Origin: Serpens sp964410065
GTDB taxonomy: Bacteria > Pseudomonadota > Gammaproteobacteria > Pseudomonadales > Pseudomonadaceae
NCBI GenBank assembly: GCA_964410065.1
Contig: CAYPFO010000013.1
Location: forward strand, 3,082-67,081
Reading direction: 5' to 3'
DNA: 64,000 nt
Shown: positions 35,953 through 45,607 of the stretch, one piece after another
How the letters are laid out: every line of letters starts with the position of its first letter
How positions within the stretch are numbered: the stretch's first letter is position 1
Made by a program: the position numbers and the translations under genes
The notes under the pieces: generated by a model
Told to the model about the DNA's origin: nothing
Seen by the model: the letters and a program-made list of their open reading frames with translations, nothing else
Databases searched by the model: none

Positions 35953-37428
35953 ATGCCGATCCATGTTTCCTATCTTCTGGCCGGCTTGTTGCTGGCCGCG
36001 GTGCCCCTGCTCGCTCTGGCGTGGCAGCAACAGCGCCAACTGGCGCGGCTGCGCGCTGATGCGGCCGTCCTCAAGGAGCGCGCCGATACCGCCTTGCTGG
36101 CCCAGGATGTGCTCGGCGGCCAGTTGGATGAGTGCCGTCAGGAGATCTCCGAATTGGCCCAGCACAATGCCGCGCAGCAGGCCGAGCTGGCTGCCCAGCG
36201 GCGCGAACGCGAATTGCTCGCGCTGGACCAACAGCGCGCCCGCGCCGACCAGCAGGCCTGGCTCACCGAGCGCGAACACAAGGAAAGCGAACTGCGCAGG
36301 CTCGGTGCCGAGCGTGCGGCCCTGGCGGCGGAGCTGCACGAGCAGCAGCAGGCCCACCAGCAACGATTGCAGGATGTGCAGGGTGCGCGCGACGAACTGC
36401 GCGCGCAGTTTGCCGAGTTGGCCGGCAATATCTTTGCCGAGCGCGAGCAGCGTTTTGCCGAGTCCAGTCATCAGCGCCTGGGCCAATTGCTCGACCCCCT
36501 CAAGGAGCGCATCCAGGCGTTCGAAAAACGCGTCGAGGACAGTTATCAGCAGGAAGCCCGCGAGCGGTTCTCGCTGGGCAAGGAACTGGAGCGCCTACAG
36601 CAGCTCAATCAGCGCCTGGGCGATGAAGCCACCAATCTGACCCGCGCCCTGCAGGGCCAGAAAACCCAGGGCAACTGGGGCGAACTGGTGCTGGAGCGCG
36701 TGCTGGAGCATGCCGGGCTGGTCAAGGGCCGCGAGTACCACACCCAGGTCAGTTTGCAGAGCGCCGATGGCCAGCGTTTCCAGCCTGACGTGCTAATCCA
36801 GTTGCCCGGCGAAAAACAGGTGGTAGTGGATTCCAAGGTCAGCCTGACCGCCTATCAGGCGCTGGTCAGTGCGGAAAACGACGAGGCGCGCGAGCAGGCA
36901 CTCAAGCGTCATGTGCTGTCGCTGCGCAGCCACCTGAAAGGGTTGTCGGTGAAGGATTATCAGCGCCTGGAAGGCCTGCACAGTCTGGATTTCGTGTTGC
37001 TGTTCGTGCCCATCGAGGCAGCATTCGCGGCAGCGCTACAGGCTGATCCGGGGCTGTTTCAGGAAGCCTACGACCAGCACATCGTAATTGTCAGCCCGAC
37101 AACGCTGCTGGCCACCCTGCGGGTGATCGACAGCCTGTGGCGTCAGGAACGCCAGAGCCAGAATGCCCGTGAAATTGCCGAGCGCGCCGGAGCGCTGTAC
37201 GACAAGTTTGTGGCTTTCGTGCAGGACCTGGACGAAATGGGCAGCCGCTTGCAGCAGTTGGACAAGGCCTACGCCAGCGCGCGCAACAAGCTGGTGGACG
37301 GTCGCGGCAACCTGATCGGTCGGGTGGAAAACCTCAAGCTGCTCGGCGCCCGCGCCAGCAAGAGCCTGCCCAGCGAATTGCTGGAACGCGCCGCCGGCCT
37401 TCCGGCGCTAGACGATCAGGACATCTGA
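35953..37428 (+). CDS. rmuC: DNA recombination protein RmuC
   Basis: RmuC restrains inversions at short inverted repeats and has a PD-(D/E)XK-like nuclease core. The 491-residue product has an N-terminal membrane anchor (YLLAGLLLAAVPLLALAW), a coiled coil of about 200 residues rich in Gln/Arg/Glu/Leu, and the conserved core GNWGELVLERVLEHAGLVKGREY ... QPDVLIQLPGEKQVVVDSKVSL, where the D...DSK residues fit the nuclease site. The ATG at 35953 follows GGGAGCTGTC; an ATG at 35938 is possible. Confidence 0.93.
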   Translation: MPIHVSYLLAGLLLAAVPLLALAWQQQRQLARLRADAAVLKERADTALLAQDVLGGQLDECRQEISELAQHNAAQQAELAAQRRERELLALDQQRARADQQAWLTEREHKESELRRLGAERAALAAELHEQQQAHQQRLQDVQGARDELRAQFAELAGNIFAEREQRFAESSHQRLGQLLDPLKERIQAFEKRVEDSYQQEARERFSLGKELERLQQLNQRLGDEATNLTRALQGQKTQGNWGELVLERVLEHAGLVKGREYHTQVSLQSADGQRFQPDVLIQLPGEKQVVVDSKVSLTAYQALVSAENDEAREQALKRHVLSLRSHLKGLSVKDYQRLEGLHSLDFVLLFVPIEAAFAAALQADPGLFQEAYDQHIVIVSPTTLLATLRVIDSLWRQERQSQNAREIAERAGALYDKFVAFVQDLDEMGSRLQQLDKAYASARNKLVDGRGNLIGRVENLKLLGARASKSLPSELLERAAGLPALDDQDI

Positions 37429-37462
37429 TGTTGCGGCGTCCTCGTAACCTGTACGCGGGCCG

Positions 37463-38443
37463 CTAACTGACTGACTGTGCCGGACGGGAGGCGTCTTCTA
37501 TCCGGCGGGTGAACTGCCGCATCCAGTCGGCCAGTTCCTTGGGGCGCGCCAGCAACTGCCAGTGCCCCGCGTCCGCCTCGCGACGGGTCAGGTTGGGGGC
37601 CCAGCGCGACAACCCCTCGAACAGCTGCGGGCGCACAAAGCGGTCGCGCAGTGGGATGATCAGTTGCACCGGTACCGGGGTGCTGCGCAGGCGCGGCTTG
37701 AACAGACAACGGATGAAATTGGCCCGGTACAGATTGACGCCGTGCATGCCGTCGGCGCGCTGGCTGGCGCTGCGGGGGATGTTTTGCAGCCCTTCGAGCC
37801 TGGCCAGGAACCACGGCCAGGCCCGATCGAGCCCCAGTCGCCAGCACAACTCAGGTAGCAACGGAATGTGAAAGAAGCCGATGTACCAGGAACTGAGCAA
37901 TTGGCCCATCACCTGGCGCGGCGCGCCTGTTCGCCTGTTGGGTTTTAGGCGGTCGCGCATCCACTGGCCGACGTGATCGAGGCAGGGACCGGAAATACTG
38001 GTAAATGACGCCAGTAGCGGTTGAATACGCGGCTCGGTCACCGCTTCCCAGCACTGGATCGAGCCCCAGTCGTGGGCCAGCAGGTGTACGGGGCGATCCG
38101 GGCTGGTGGCGCGAATCACCGCTTCAAGATCAGTGGCCAGTTTTTCCAGGCGGTAGCCCTGGCGCCGTCGGGGTTTTTGCGAGGCGCCGAAGCCGCGCAC
38201 GTCATAGGCGATGATGCGGTAGTCGCCGGCCAATTCGCGAATCAGCGGCAGCCAGACGGCATGGTTGTCGGGATAGCCGTGCACCAGCAGCAGGGGCGGG
38301 GCGTCGGCCTTGCCCCAACAGTAGGCCGCCAGGCGCACGCCACCGGCGGAGACGTCCAGGCGCTGTGCTTCACCCTTGCGGTGCGCCGCGTTCGGCGCGG
38401 TGTTATGGGTGAATGTGGACGGCGTGACGGGGTGGCTGGGCAT
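37463..38443 (-). CDS. Alpha/beta hydrolase, epoxide-hydrolase/dehalogenase type
   Basis: The 326-residue protein has the oxyanion motif LLLVHGYPDNHAVW, the nucleophile elbow LLAHDWGSIQCW with Asp rather than Ser, and a C-terminal catalytic His in ADAGHWQLL. An Asp nucleophile points to epoxide hydrolase or haloalkane/fluoroacetate dehalogenase activity. A cap domain lies between (about residues 140–240). The ATG at 38443 has AGGAG 6 nt upstream; the upstream ATG at 38464 is less well placed. It is 34 bp from the convergent rmuC. Confidence 0.85.
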   Translation of the reverse strand: MPSHPVTPSTFTHNTAPNAAHRKGEAQRLDVSAGGVRLAAYCWGKADAPPLLLVHGYPDNHAVWLPLIRELAGDYRIIAYDVRGFGASQKPRRRQGYRLEKLATDLEAVIRATSPDRPVHLLAHDWGSIQCWEAVTEPRIQPLLASFTSISGPCLDHVGQWMRDRLKPNRRTGAPRQVMGQLLSSWYIGFFHIPLLPELCWRLGLDRAWPWFLARLEGLQNIPRSASQRADGMHGVNLYRANFIRCLFKPRLRSTPVPVQLIIPLRDRFVRPQLFEGLSRWAPNLTRREADAGHWQLLARPKELADWMRQFTRRIEDASRPAQSVS

Positions 38444-38589
38444 GGCGGCTCCTGTCGGTGGCATGACCGTGACAGTCCTCAGTGTGATGCTGATTGCTGC
38501 TGGGCGATGAGAAGCATGGACTCGCGGGCCCTCATCCAGTCCTTGGTTGGGGCGGCGGTATCAGCCTCAACATCACGCGATTACGCAAT

Positions 38590-38618
38590 GGGTATCGCTG
38601 CGCTCACCGCCATCCTCC
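38590..38618 (+). repeat. Dispersed repeat, copy B
   Basis: GGGTATCGCTGCGCTCACCGCCATCCTCC matches 27718–27746 in 24 of 29 positions. It lies between the MgtC/DUF4010 gene and the hydrolase. Confidence 0.5.
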
Positions 38619-38637
38619 GGACGCGCTGCCACGTTCT

Positions 38638-39891
38638 TTACGCTGCCAGCAACATTGCCGCGCCAGCCACCAGGCCCGCGACCATAAAGGGCAGGGTACG
38701 CAGCGCCAGGTGACGGCCGCCGACCACGGCGATCAGCAGACCCTTTACCAGGCTGTTGCTCAGCGCGGCGAGGAAGATGCCATACACGGCGGTGCTGGCA
38801 TCCAGGTCGCCCTGGGCATTGCGGGCCAGTGACAGGGTGATAGCGTCCACATCAGCCAGGCCGGAGAGCAGGGCCACCAGATAAACCCCGACATCGCCGA
38901 ACAGTCGGCGGCCGCCTTCGACCAGAAACAGGATCAGCACCAAAAGGGCGGCGAAACGCAGCGCTGGGGCCAGCTCGAACGGGTTCGACAGGGGCGCCTC
39001 GCCGTCTGGGCTGCCGGGCTCGTGGGGGCGGGATATCCACCACAGCGCGCCGGCGGCATACACCGCGCAACTGACCAGCAAGGGACCGAGCAAGGCGGAC
39101 AGCAGGCTGGCATTGATCACGCCGACCTCCAGCAGTACGCGCGGAAACATCAGCGCCGAGGTGGCCAGCAGGCCGGCGGCCAAGACGTTACGCAGGCGCG
39201 TCTGGTCATGCAGGCGTGCCAGGCTCAAGGTCATTGCGGTCGAAGACACCAGGCCACCGAGCAGCGCGGTCAGGAGCAGGCCATGACGCGTGCCCACCAG
39301 GCGCACGGCAACGTAGGCAGCGAAGCCGATGCCGGCGATCAGCACCACCATCCACCAGATGCTGTAGGGATTGAGCACGCCCCAGGGGCCATAGCCCTGA
39401 TTCGGCAATACCGGCAGCAGCACCAGGGAGATGAACAGCAACTTCAGTGCGCCGCTCACCTCGACGGGGGACAGGCGCTGCAGCGCGCCGTGCAATTGAT
39501 CTTTGAGGCTCAACAGCACCGCCACAAGCACCGCGCAACCGGCGGCCAATGCGCGGTAGTCGGCCAAGGCCAGACTGCCGAGCACGAAGGTCAGCAGCAG
39601 GGCGATTTCGCTGGTCAGGCCGCGGTCGCCGTTTTTGCGCAGATCGTTGACATAGCCGGCCAGCACTAATAGGCCCAAGACCACCAGGCTGGCGATCCAG
39701 GCTCCGCCGCCAAAGGTATCCGCCAGCAAGGCGGCCAGTGCGCCGAACAGGCCGACCAGACCATGGGTGCGAATGCCTGCCGTCAGTTGGCCGTCGCCCA
39801 GGGCTCGCCCGCTCCAGCCGCGCTCGGCTCCGATCAGCAGGCCGATGGCCAGGGCGGTGGCGAGGCCGAGAAACAAGTGGGGCGTATCCAT
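38638..39891 (-). CDS. MgtC/SapB–DUF4010 integral membrane protein
   Basis: The 417-residue protein has an N-terminal MgtC/SapB region (LGLATALAIGLLIGAERGW, GIRTHGLVGLFGALAALL) followed by a DUF4010 domain (GLLLTALLGGLVSSTAMTLSL; GVYLVALLSGLADVDAITLS). About twelve hydrophobic segments are visible. Large proteins of this family are of unknown role; MgtC itself modulates ATP synthase and phosphate/Mg2+ homeostasis in other species. The ATG at 39891 (MDTPHLF) starts at the membrane domain. Confidence 0.85.
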   Translation of the reverse strand: MDTPHLFLGLATALAIGLLIGAERGWSGRALGDGQLTAGIRTHGLVGLFGALAALLADTFGGGAWIASLVVLGLLVLAGYVNDLRKNGDRGLTSEIALLLTFVLGSLALADYRALAAGCAVLVAVLLSLKDQLHGALQRLSPVEVSGALKLLFISLVLLPVLPNQGYGPWGVLNPYSIWWMVVLIAGIGFAAYVAVRLVGTRHGLLLTALLGGLVSSTAMTLSLARLHDQTRLRNVLAAGLLATSALMFPRVLLEVGVINASLLSALLGPLLVSCAVYAAGALWWISRPHEPGSPDGEAPLSNPFELAPALRFAALLVLILFLVEGGRRLFGDVGVYLVALLSGLADVDAITLSLARNAQGDLDASTAVYGIFLAALSNSLVKGLLIAVVGGRHLALRTLPFMVAGLVAGAAMLLAA

Positions 39892-40012
39892 GGCAGGATT
39901 CCTGAGGGGCGGTGATCTCGGGCTGCATAGTACCGCCCAACGCCTCGAGGTAAAGCCGCTCAAGTCAAACAGGCGGTGGGCAGGCCCGTGGGCAACACGG
40001 GCCGCGTCAGCC

Positions 40013-43000
40013 TCAGCGCAGCTTCAAGTGGCGACTGATCAGCGCGCGCAGGGCGGCGGGTTTGACCGGTTTGCTCAGATAGTCGAGGCCGGCGGCATGC
40101 ACCTGGCTGACCAGTTCCGCTCGGCTGTCGGCACTGATCACCACGCCGGGGATCGGCTTGCCCATGCGGGTGCGCAACCAGGCCATCAGTTCGGTGCCGG
40201 TGTCACCTTCATTGAGGTGATAGTCCACCAGCGCCAATTGCGGCTGCACATCGTCGTTCAGCAGCTGTTCGCACTCTTCGCGGCTGCGCGCCGTCCATAC
40301 TTGGCAGCCCCAGCGGGTCAGCAGGCTGCGCATGCCGATCAGAATGCTGTCTTCGTTATCGATGCACAGTACCTGGGCGCCATGAAGGTTGCCGTCATGC
40401 ACGGCGTTCTGTCGCCCGGTCACCGCACTGGGCGCCGCCGAGCGCGCCAGCGGCACGGTGACACTGAACACGCTGCCCTTGCCGGGCCAGGAACGCACTT
40501 CGATGGGGTGCTTGAGCACTTTGCAAAATCCATCGGCAATGGCCAGTCCTAGTCCCAGGCCCTTTTCGGCGCGGGTCTGGTGGTTGTCCAGGCGCTTGAA
40601 CTCTTCGAAGATCTCGCGGCGCTTGTTTTCCGGAATTCCGGGCCCTTGGTCCCACACCTCCAGGCGCAAATGGCTGCCGGTGCGGCGCACGCCCAGCAGC
40701 ACGCTGCCCTTGGCGTAGCGGAAGGCATTGGTGAGGAAGTTCTGCAGCACACGGCGCAGCAGTTTCTGGTCACTGTCGATGCGCAAGCGGCTGCCACGCA
40801 GGCGGAAGTCGATGCCCTGCTCCTGGGCCAATGCTCTGAATTCGACGCCCAGGGTGTCAAACAGGCTGCTCAACGCAAAGGCATGGCGATCCGGGGCAAT
40901 ACGGTCATTCTCCAGGCGCGAGATATCCAGCAGGTCGGTGATCAGGTCTTCCACCGAACGCAGCGAGCTGTCCAGGTGCTGGACCAGCTCGCGGGTTTCC
41001 GGTTGCAGACTTTGTTCGGCATGGGCCAGCGATGCGGAAAACAGCCGGGCGGCGTTCAGCGGTTGCATCAGGTCATGACTGACAGCGGCCAGGAAGCGGG
41101 TTTTCGATTGGTTGGCGGCTTCGGCGATGCCCTTGGCGGCAATCAGCGCCACGTTGAGCTGGGACAGTTCGCGGGTGCGCTCGGCTACCCGCTGTTCCAA
41201 GCCTTCGTTGGCCACCTTGAGCGCCTTTTCGGCTTCTCGGAATTCGGTAATGTCGGTGAAACTCATGACAAAACCGCCCCCGGGCATGGGATTGCCGATC
41301 AGTTCGATGACCCGGCCATTGGGGAACAGGCGTTCGGAGGTGTGCGCGGTGCCCTGGCGCATCCAATACAGGCGCTTGATCACATGGCTTTCCGCATCGC
41401 CCGGGCCGCACAGGCCGCGCTCGGCGTTGTAGCGGATCAGGTCGGCAATCGGCCGACCGACATAAATCAGCCCCTCGGGATACTCGAACAGTTCCAGGTA
41501 ACGGTGGTTCCAGGCGACTAGGCGCAGCGACTGGTCGACCACGCTGATGCCCTGGGTGATGTTCTCGATCGCGCCCTGCAGCAGGGCGCGGTTGAACTGC
41601 AGCACCTCCGAGGCTTCGTCGACGATGCGCACCACATCCTCGACCTGCATGTCGCGGCCTTCAATGGCAGCCTTGACCACAGCGCGGGTGGACGAGGCGC
41701 CCAGGACCCCGGCGAGTAGTCGTTCAGTGTGGGCGATCCAGTCGCCATCGGCAGCCTGGCTCAGGTTCAGGGCCTTGCCCTGGCGGATGGCAAAACGCTC
41801 GAAGCTCTGCTCGGCGCGTTCATCGCCGACGAAGCGTGCGGCCAGAGTGCGTAGGTCATTGATCTGCACCGCCAGCAAAGGGCGGTTGCTCGGGCGATAG
41901 ACTTCCTGGCCGATGAAGCGGCTGGCCTGCCAGTACTCCGAAACCCGGGTGCGCGAGAAGATCGACACCAGGGCGAACAGCAGGAAGTTGCCCGCCAGCG
42001 ACAGCATCACGCCGCGGGTCAGGGGGTCCACTTCAATCCACAGGGGGAAGTAAAGCACTGTGCGCAGGCCGGGGAAGGCCTCCAGCGACCAGCCCAGGCC
42101 GCCTGCTACCAGCGGTAATACCAAGGTGTACAGCCAGATTAGCGAGCCCGCGGCCAGGCCGGCGAACACGCCGCGGCGGTTGGCCTGTTTCCACACCAGG
42201 GCGCCGAGCATCGCGGGCGCCAACTGGCCGATAGCGGCGAACGAGACCTGGCCGATGGTTGCCAGGCTGGCGTTGGGGCCGAGCAGGCGATAGCTGACGT
42301 AGGCCAGCAGCAAAATGACCACGATGCTCACCCGGCGAGCGGTGAGCATCCAGTGGCGGAACAGCTCGAAGGGCCGTTCGGAAGTCTGCCGGCTGAGCAG
42401 CCAGGGCAGCAGCATGTCGTTGGAAATCATCGTCGACAGCGTCACGCTGGCCACGATGACCATGCCGGTGGCCGCCGAGGCGCCGCCGATAAACGCCAGC
42501 AGCGCCAGCGCCGGATGGGACTGGGCCAGCGGCAGACTGATCACGAAGGTGTCCGGCATCACGCCGGCAGGCAGCAGCATTTGCCCGGCCAGGGCGATGG
42601 GCACCACAAACAGCGCGGCGAGAATCAGGTACAGCGGAAACACCCAGCGCACCAGGCGCAGGTCCTGCGGGGCGTTGTTTTCCACCACGGTGACGTGGAA
42701 CTGTCGGGGCAGGCAGACGATGGCGATCATCGCCATTCCGGTTTGTACCACCATGGCCGGCCAGTTCACCTGTTCTGCCCAGAACGCTTCCAGTTGCGGC
42801 GCCAGGTGGGCCTGGCCGATCAGGTGCTCGAAACCGTCGAACAGGCCGTAGGTGATGAAAATGCCCACGGCCAGAAACGCCAGCAGCTTGACCAGCGACT
42901 CGAAGGCGATGGCCATGACCATGCCGCGGTGGTGTTCGGTGACGTCCAGTTTGCGCGTGCCGAACAGGATGGAGAACAGCGCCAATGCCACGGATACCAG

Positions 43001-43489
43001 CAGTGCGGTGTCCGTGGAGCCGCTGTCGGTGGAGCCCGGATTGGCGCCGATAAGCAAGTTGACGCCCAGCACGATGGCCTTCAGCTGCAAGGCGAGGTAG
43101 GGCAGGATGCCGACCAGGCAAATCAGCGCCACCACCACCGCCAGGGACCGTGACTTGCCGTAGCGCGCGGCGATGAAGTCGGCAATCGAGGTGATGCTTT
43201 CCTGCTTGGAAATCATCACCATCTTTTGCAGCACCCAGGGTGCGAACAGCAGTAGCAGGACCGGCCCCAGGTAGATGGGCAGAAAGGCCCACAGCTGCTC
43301 GGTCACCTGGCCCACGGCGCCGAAGAAGGTCCAGCTGGTGCAATACACGGCCAGCGACAGGCTGTAGACCCAGGCGCGCACGGTGGGCGACAGCGGAGTA
43401 CGGCGGCGGTCGCCATAAAAGGCGATGGCGAACAGAAGGGCCATGTAGGCGAAGGCGACCAGCGCGATCAGCCCGGGGGACAGCGACAT
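40013..43489 (-). CDS. Hybrid histidine kinase with sodium/solute symporter domain
   Basis: This 1158-residue protein has an N-terminal SSS-type transporter domain of about 13 helices (residues 1–560; YGDRRRTPLSPTVRAWVYSLSLAVYCTSWTFFG; SIADFIAARYGKSRSLAVV), a PAS domain (NITQGISVVDQSLRLVAWNHRYLELFEYP), a coiled coil, a HisKA domain with FLAAVSHDLMQPLNAARLF, an ATPase domain (NFLTNAFRYAKG; GLGLGLAIADGFCKVL) and a C-terminal receiver (LALVDYHLNEGDTGTELMAW, Asp acceptor). It is of the PA3271/NahK/CbrA class, which may sense a transported solute. No cognate regulator is adjacent. The ATG at 43489 has TTGGAG upstream. Confidence 0.9.
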   Translation of the reverse strand: MSLSPGLIALVAFAYMALLFAIAFYGDRRRTPLSPTVRAWVYSLSLAVYCTSWTFFGAVGQVTEQLWAFLPIYLGPVLLLLFAPWVLQKMVMISKQESITSIADFIAARYGKSRSLAVVVALICLVGILPYLALQLKAIVLGVNLLIGANPGSTDSGSTDTALLVSVALALFSILFGTRKLDVTEHHRGMVMAIAFESLVKLLAFLAVGIFITYGLFDGFEHLIGQAHLAPQLEAFWAEQVNWPAMVVQTGMAMIAIVCLPRQFHVTVVENNAPQDLRLVRWVFPLYLILAALFVVPIALAGQMLLPAGVMPDTFVISLPLAQSHPALALLAFIGGASAATGMVIVASVTLSTMISNDMLLPWLLSRQTSERPFELFRHWMLTARRVSIVVILLLAYVSYRLLGPNASLATIGQVSFAAIGQLAPAMLGALVWKQANRRGVFAGLAAGSLIWLYTLVLPLVAGGLGWSLEAFPGLRTVLYFPLWIEVDPLTRGVMLSLAGNFLLFALVSIFSRTRVSEYWQASRFIGQEVYRPSNRPLLAVQINDLRTLAARFVGDERAEQSFERFAIRQGKALNLSQAADGDWIAHTERLLAGVLGASSTRAVVKAAIEGRDMQVEDVVRIVDEASEVLQFNRALLQGAIENITQGISVVDQSLRLVAWNHRYLELFEYPEGLIYVGRPIADLIRYNAERGLCGPGDAESHVIKRLYWMRQGTAHTSERLFPNGRVIELIGNPMPGGGFVMSFTDITEFREAEKALKVANEGLEQRVAERTRELSQLNVALIAAKGIAEAANQSKTRFLAAVSHDLMQPLNAARLFSASLAHAEQSLQPETRELVQHLDSSLRSVEDLITDLLDISRLENDRIAPDRHAFALSSLFDTLGVEFRALAQEQGIDFRLRGSRLRIDSDQKLLRRVLQNFLTNAFRYAKGSVLLGVRRTGSHLRLEVWDQGPGIPENKRREIFEEFKRLDNHQTRAEKGLGLGLAIADGFCKVLKHPIEVRSWPGKGSVFSVTVPLARSAAPSAVTGRQNAVHDGNLHGAQVLCIDNEDSILIGMRSLLTRWGCQVWTARSREECEQLLNDDVQPQLALVDYHLNEGDTGTELMAWLRTRMGKPIPGVVISADSRAELVSQVHAAGLDYLSKPVKPAALRALISRHLKLR

Positions 43490-43799
43490 GCAAACTCCAA
43501 ACGTTTCAGAACCGGCGTCGACCAGTTGGCCGGACGGGATGCGGCGAAGATGACCTATCCATGGTCGGGTGCACCGGGGGTAATGGCGCGGGTAGCGCAA
43601 GGTGATGCTACGTCCGTGCCTATAGTTTCGCAGCAAAGCAGTGCGACGTCAGTCAGCCTGCTACCAATGTCGCAGACGTATCGAGTAGCGATGTGACGCA
43701 CCACAGCGCTTGAGCAGCTTGTTGCCAGGTGCGGCACTTCTGGCGTGGCTGATGTTCATATGGGACCGAGGCCCGTCTGGAAAAACAAGGAGAGTGCCG
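43490..43799. other. 310-bp gap between hybrid kinase and GNAT genes
   Basis: A divergent intergenic region with no supported gene. On the right AAGGAGA at 43789 is the Shine-Dalgarno of the GNAT gene. No clear palindromic operator or strong promoter pair stands out. Confidence 0.4.
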
Positions 43800-44429
43800 A
43801 TGTTCATGCTGCAACCGATTACTTTGCAGCGCGGTGCGCTGCGTCTGGAGCCTCTGCTGGAAAGTGACATTCCGGCCCTGGTCAGCCTGGCCGAAGCCAA
43901 TCATGAGCGCCTGGTTTATATGCAGGGTCCCCTGCGCCCGGACTGGTACCGACAGGCGCTGGTGGAGCAGCGCGAGGGCAGGGCGGTGGTCTTTGCCGTA
44001 CGCCTTGACGAGGAGCTGGTCGGCACCACACGGTTCGCCGATTTCATGCCTGCCTTGCCGGCAGCTGAAATTGGCTGGACCTGGCTCGACCATCGCCAGC
44101 ATGGCACGGGTCTGAATACCTCGATCAAGTTCCTGCTGCTGCGCCAGGCCTTTGAGCAGTGGCAACTGGTCCGCGTGCAGCTGAAAACCGCCGCCAGCAA
44201 CCTGCGCTCCCAGCGGGCGATTGAAAAGCTCGGTGCTCGGCGTGAGGGTCTGTTGCGCAATCATCGTCGCCTGGCCGACGGCCGTCTCGACGATACCGTG
44301 CTGTACAGCATCACCGACCTGGAATGGCCGGAGGTCAAGCGGCAGTTGGAGATCAGCTTTGCCGGTGGGCGCGCAAGCGAATACGCATTGCCGAGCGGCC
44401 TGACAAAGCAGCCTCTGGCGGCCAAGTGA
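43800..44429 (+). CDS. GNAT N-acetyltransferase, RimJ/RimL type
   Basis: The 209-residue protein has the RimJ/RimL-type blocks ITLQRGALRLEPLLESDIPALVSLAEAN near the N-terminus, EIGWTWLDHRQHGTGLNTSIK (acetyl-CoA region; the usual R/Q-x-x-G-x-G/A is degenerate as HRQHGTG), and RVQLKTAASNLRSQRAIEKLGARREGLL. The target is unknown. It sits beside the hybrid kinase as PA3270 does beside PA3271, as I recall. The ATG at 43800 follows AAGGAGAGTGCCG. Confidence 0.85.
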   Translation: MFMLQPITLQRGALRLEPLLESDIPALVSLAEANHERLVYMQGPLRPDWYRQALVEQREGRAVVFAVRLDEELVGTTRFADFMPALPAAEIGWTWLDHRQHGTGLNTSIKFLLLRQAFEQWQLVRVQLKTAASNLRSQRAIEKLGARREGLLRNHRRLADGRLDDTVLYSITDLEWPEVKRQLEISFAGGRASEYALPSGLTKQPLAAK

Positions 44430-44523
44430 AGGATTTTGCGAATCGTCGGCGCGCCGAGGGCCGCTGGCAGAGTGAGACGAACAACGCTGACTGGTGTAGG
44501 TTTCTTCTCCCCAAGGAGAAACC

Positions 44524-45240
44524 ATGTCCCGCTTCCACGAATTCCTCAATGGCGCCCGCGATACCCTCCCTTTGATTCTCGGCGCGATACCCTTCGGCAT
44601 CATCTTCGGCACCCTGGCCAGTGCTGCAGGCCTGTCCCTGTGGCAGGCACTGGGCATGTCCCTGCTGGTATTCGCCGGCTCGGCACAATTCATCGCGGTC
44701 AGTTTGCTCGGTGGCGGAGCCGGCATGGTCGTGCTGCTGCTCACCACCTTCGTGGTCAACCTGCGCCACGCGCTTTACAGCGCCACCCTGCAGCCATTCG
44801 TGCGCCATCTGCCGGGTCGCTGGCGCGCACCCCTGGCGTTCTGGCTGACCGACGAAACCTTCGCCGTGGTTCAGCACCGTTACGCGGCGCGTGACGAGTC
44901 AGCGCACAAGCACTGGTATTTTTTCGGTTCTTGCCTAGCCATGTACACCAACTGGCAGCTGTGCACGCTGATCGGCGTGGCCTTCGGCCAAGCGGTGCCA
45001 AACCTGGCGACCTGGGGATTGGATTTCGCGATGCTCGCCACCTTCATCGGCATTGTCGTGCCGATGCTGCGCAATGTGCCGCAGGTTGCCGCGGCGCTGG
45101 TGGCCGGTGCAGTGGCATTGGCCTTTCACGGCCTGCCGTACAAGCTCGGCCTGCTGGTTGCAGCACTCGCCGGAATCATCGTCGGTGTCTGGCTGGAACA
45201 GCGCCGTGAAACCCACCGCGCAGCCGGGGAGGATGTCTGA
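44524..45240 (+). CDS. azlC: AzlC-family branched-chain amino-acid exporter subunit
   Basis: The large subunit of the two-part AzlCD/BrnFE exporter for branched-chain amino acids. The 238-residue membrane protein has DTLPLILGAIPFGIIFGTLA, FAGSAQFIAVSLLG, and VVNLRHALYSATLQPFVRHLP, all typical of AzlC. Its TGA overlaps the azlD ATG by one base (TGATG), so the two are coupled. A Shine-Dalgarno (AAGGAGAAACC) lies just upstream. Confidence 0.92.
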   Translation: MSRFHEFLNGARDTLPLILGAIPFGIIFGTLASAAGLSLWQALGMSLLVFAGSAQFIAVSLLGGGAGMVVLLLTTFVVNLRHALYSATLQPFVRHLPGRWRAPLAFWLTDETFAVVQHRYAARDESAHKHWYFFGSCLAMYTNWQLCTLIGVAFGQAVPNLATWGLDFAMLATFIGIVVPMLRNVPQVAAALVAGAVALAFHGLPYKLGLLVAALAGIIVGVWLEQRRETHRAAGEDV

Positions 45241-45563
45241 TGGATATCTGGCTGCTGATCCTGGGTATGGCGGTGATCACCTTCGCCATCCGTTACAGCC
45301 TGTTCGCCTGGCCGAACCTGCGATTTCCACCGCTGGTGCGTCAGGGCCTGCGCTATGTGCCGATCGCGGTGCTGTGCGCCATCGTCGCGCCGGGTATGTT
45401 CATGCCTGATGGGCAAACTCTGCAGGTGCGCCTGGACAATGCCTATCTGCTGGGCGGGGTGATGACCATTGCGATTGCCGCGTTCAGTCGTAACCTGCTG
45501 GCCACCATCGGTGGCGGATTGCTGATGTTCTTCCTGTTGCGCTGGGCGCTGGGACAGATCTGA
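45240..45563 (+). CDS. azlD: AzlD-family branched-chain amino-acid exporter subunit
   Basis: The small membrane partner of AzlC: 107 residues, with MDIWLLILGMAVITFAIRYSLFAWP and the family pattern LRYVPIAVLCAIVAPGMFMPDG, four hydrophobic segments in all. It begins at the base where azlC ends. A hairpin follows at 45572–45597. Confidence 0.9.
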   Translation: MDIWLLILGMAVITFAIRYSLFAWPNLRFPPLVRQGLRYVPIAVLCAIVAPGMFMPDGQTLQVRLDNAYLLGGVMTIAIAAFSRNLLATIGGGLLMFFLLRWALGQI

Positions 45564-45571
45564 CTGTCAGC

Positions 45572-45597
45572 CGCAGGGCGGGAAAATCCGCCCTGCG
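45572..45597. terminator. Hairpin between azlD and gdx
   Basis: A perfect 10-bp stem CGCAGGGCGG / CCGCCCTGCG with loop GAAAAT lies between two convergent genes. No T-run follows; it could act in either direction. Confidence 0.6.
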
Positions 45598-45607
45598 CTG
45601 AGATACG

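Noticed and set aside
42033..43493. 486-codon open frame in another frame of the hybrid kinase
   Set aside because: Same-strand frame shadow of the transporter domain; Arg/Gly/His-rich with no domain.
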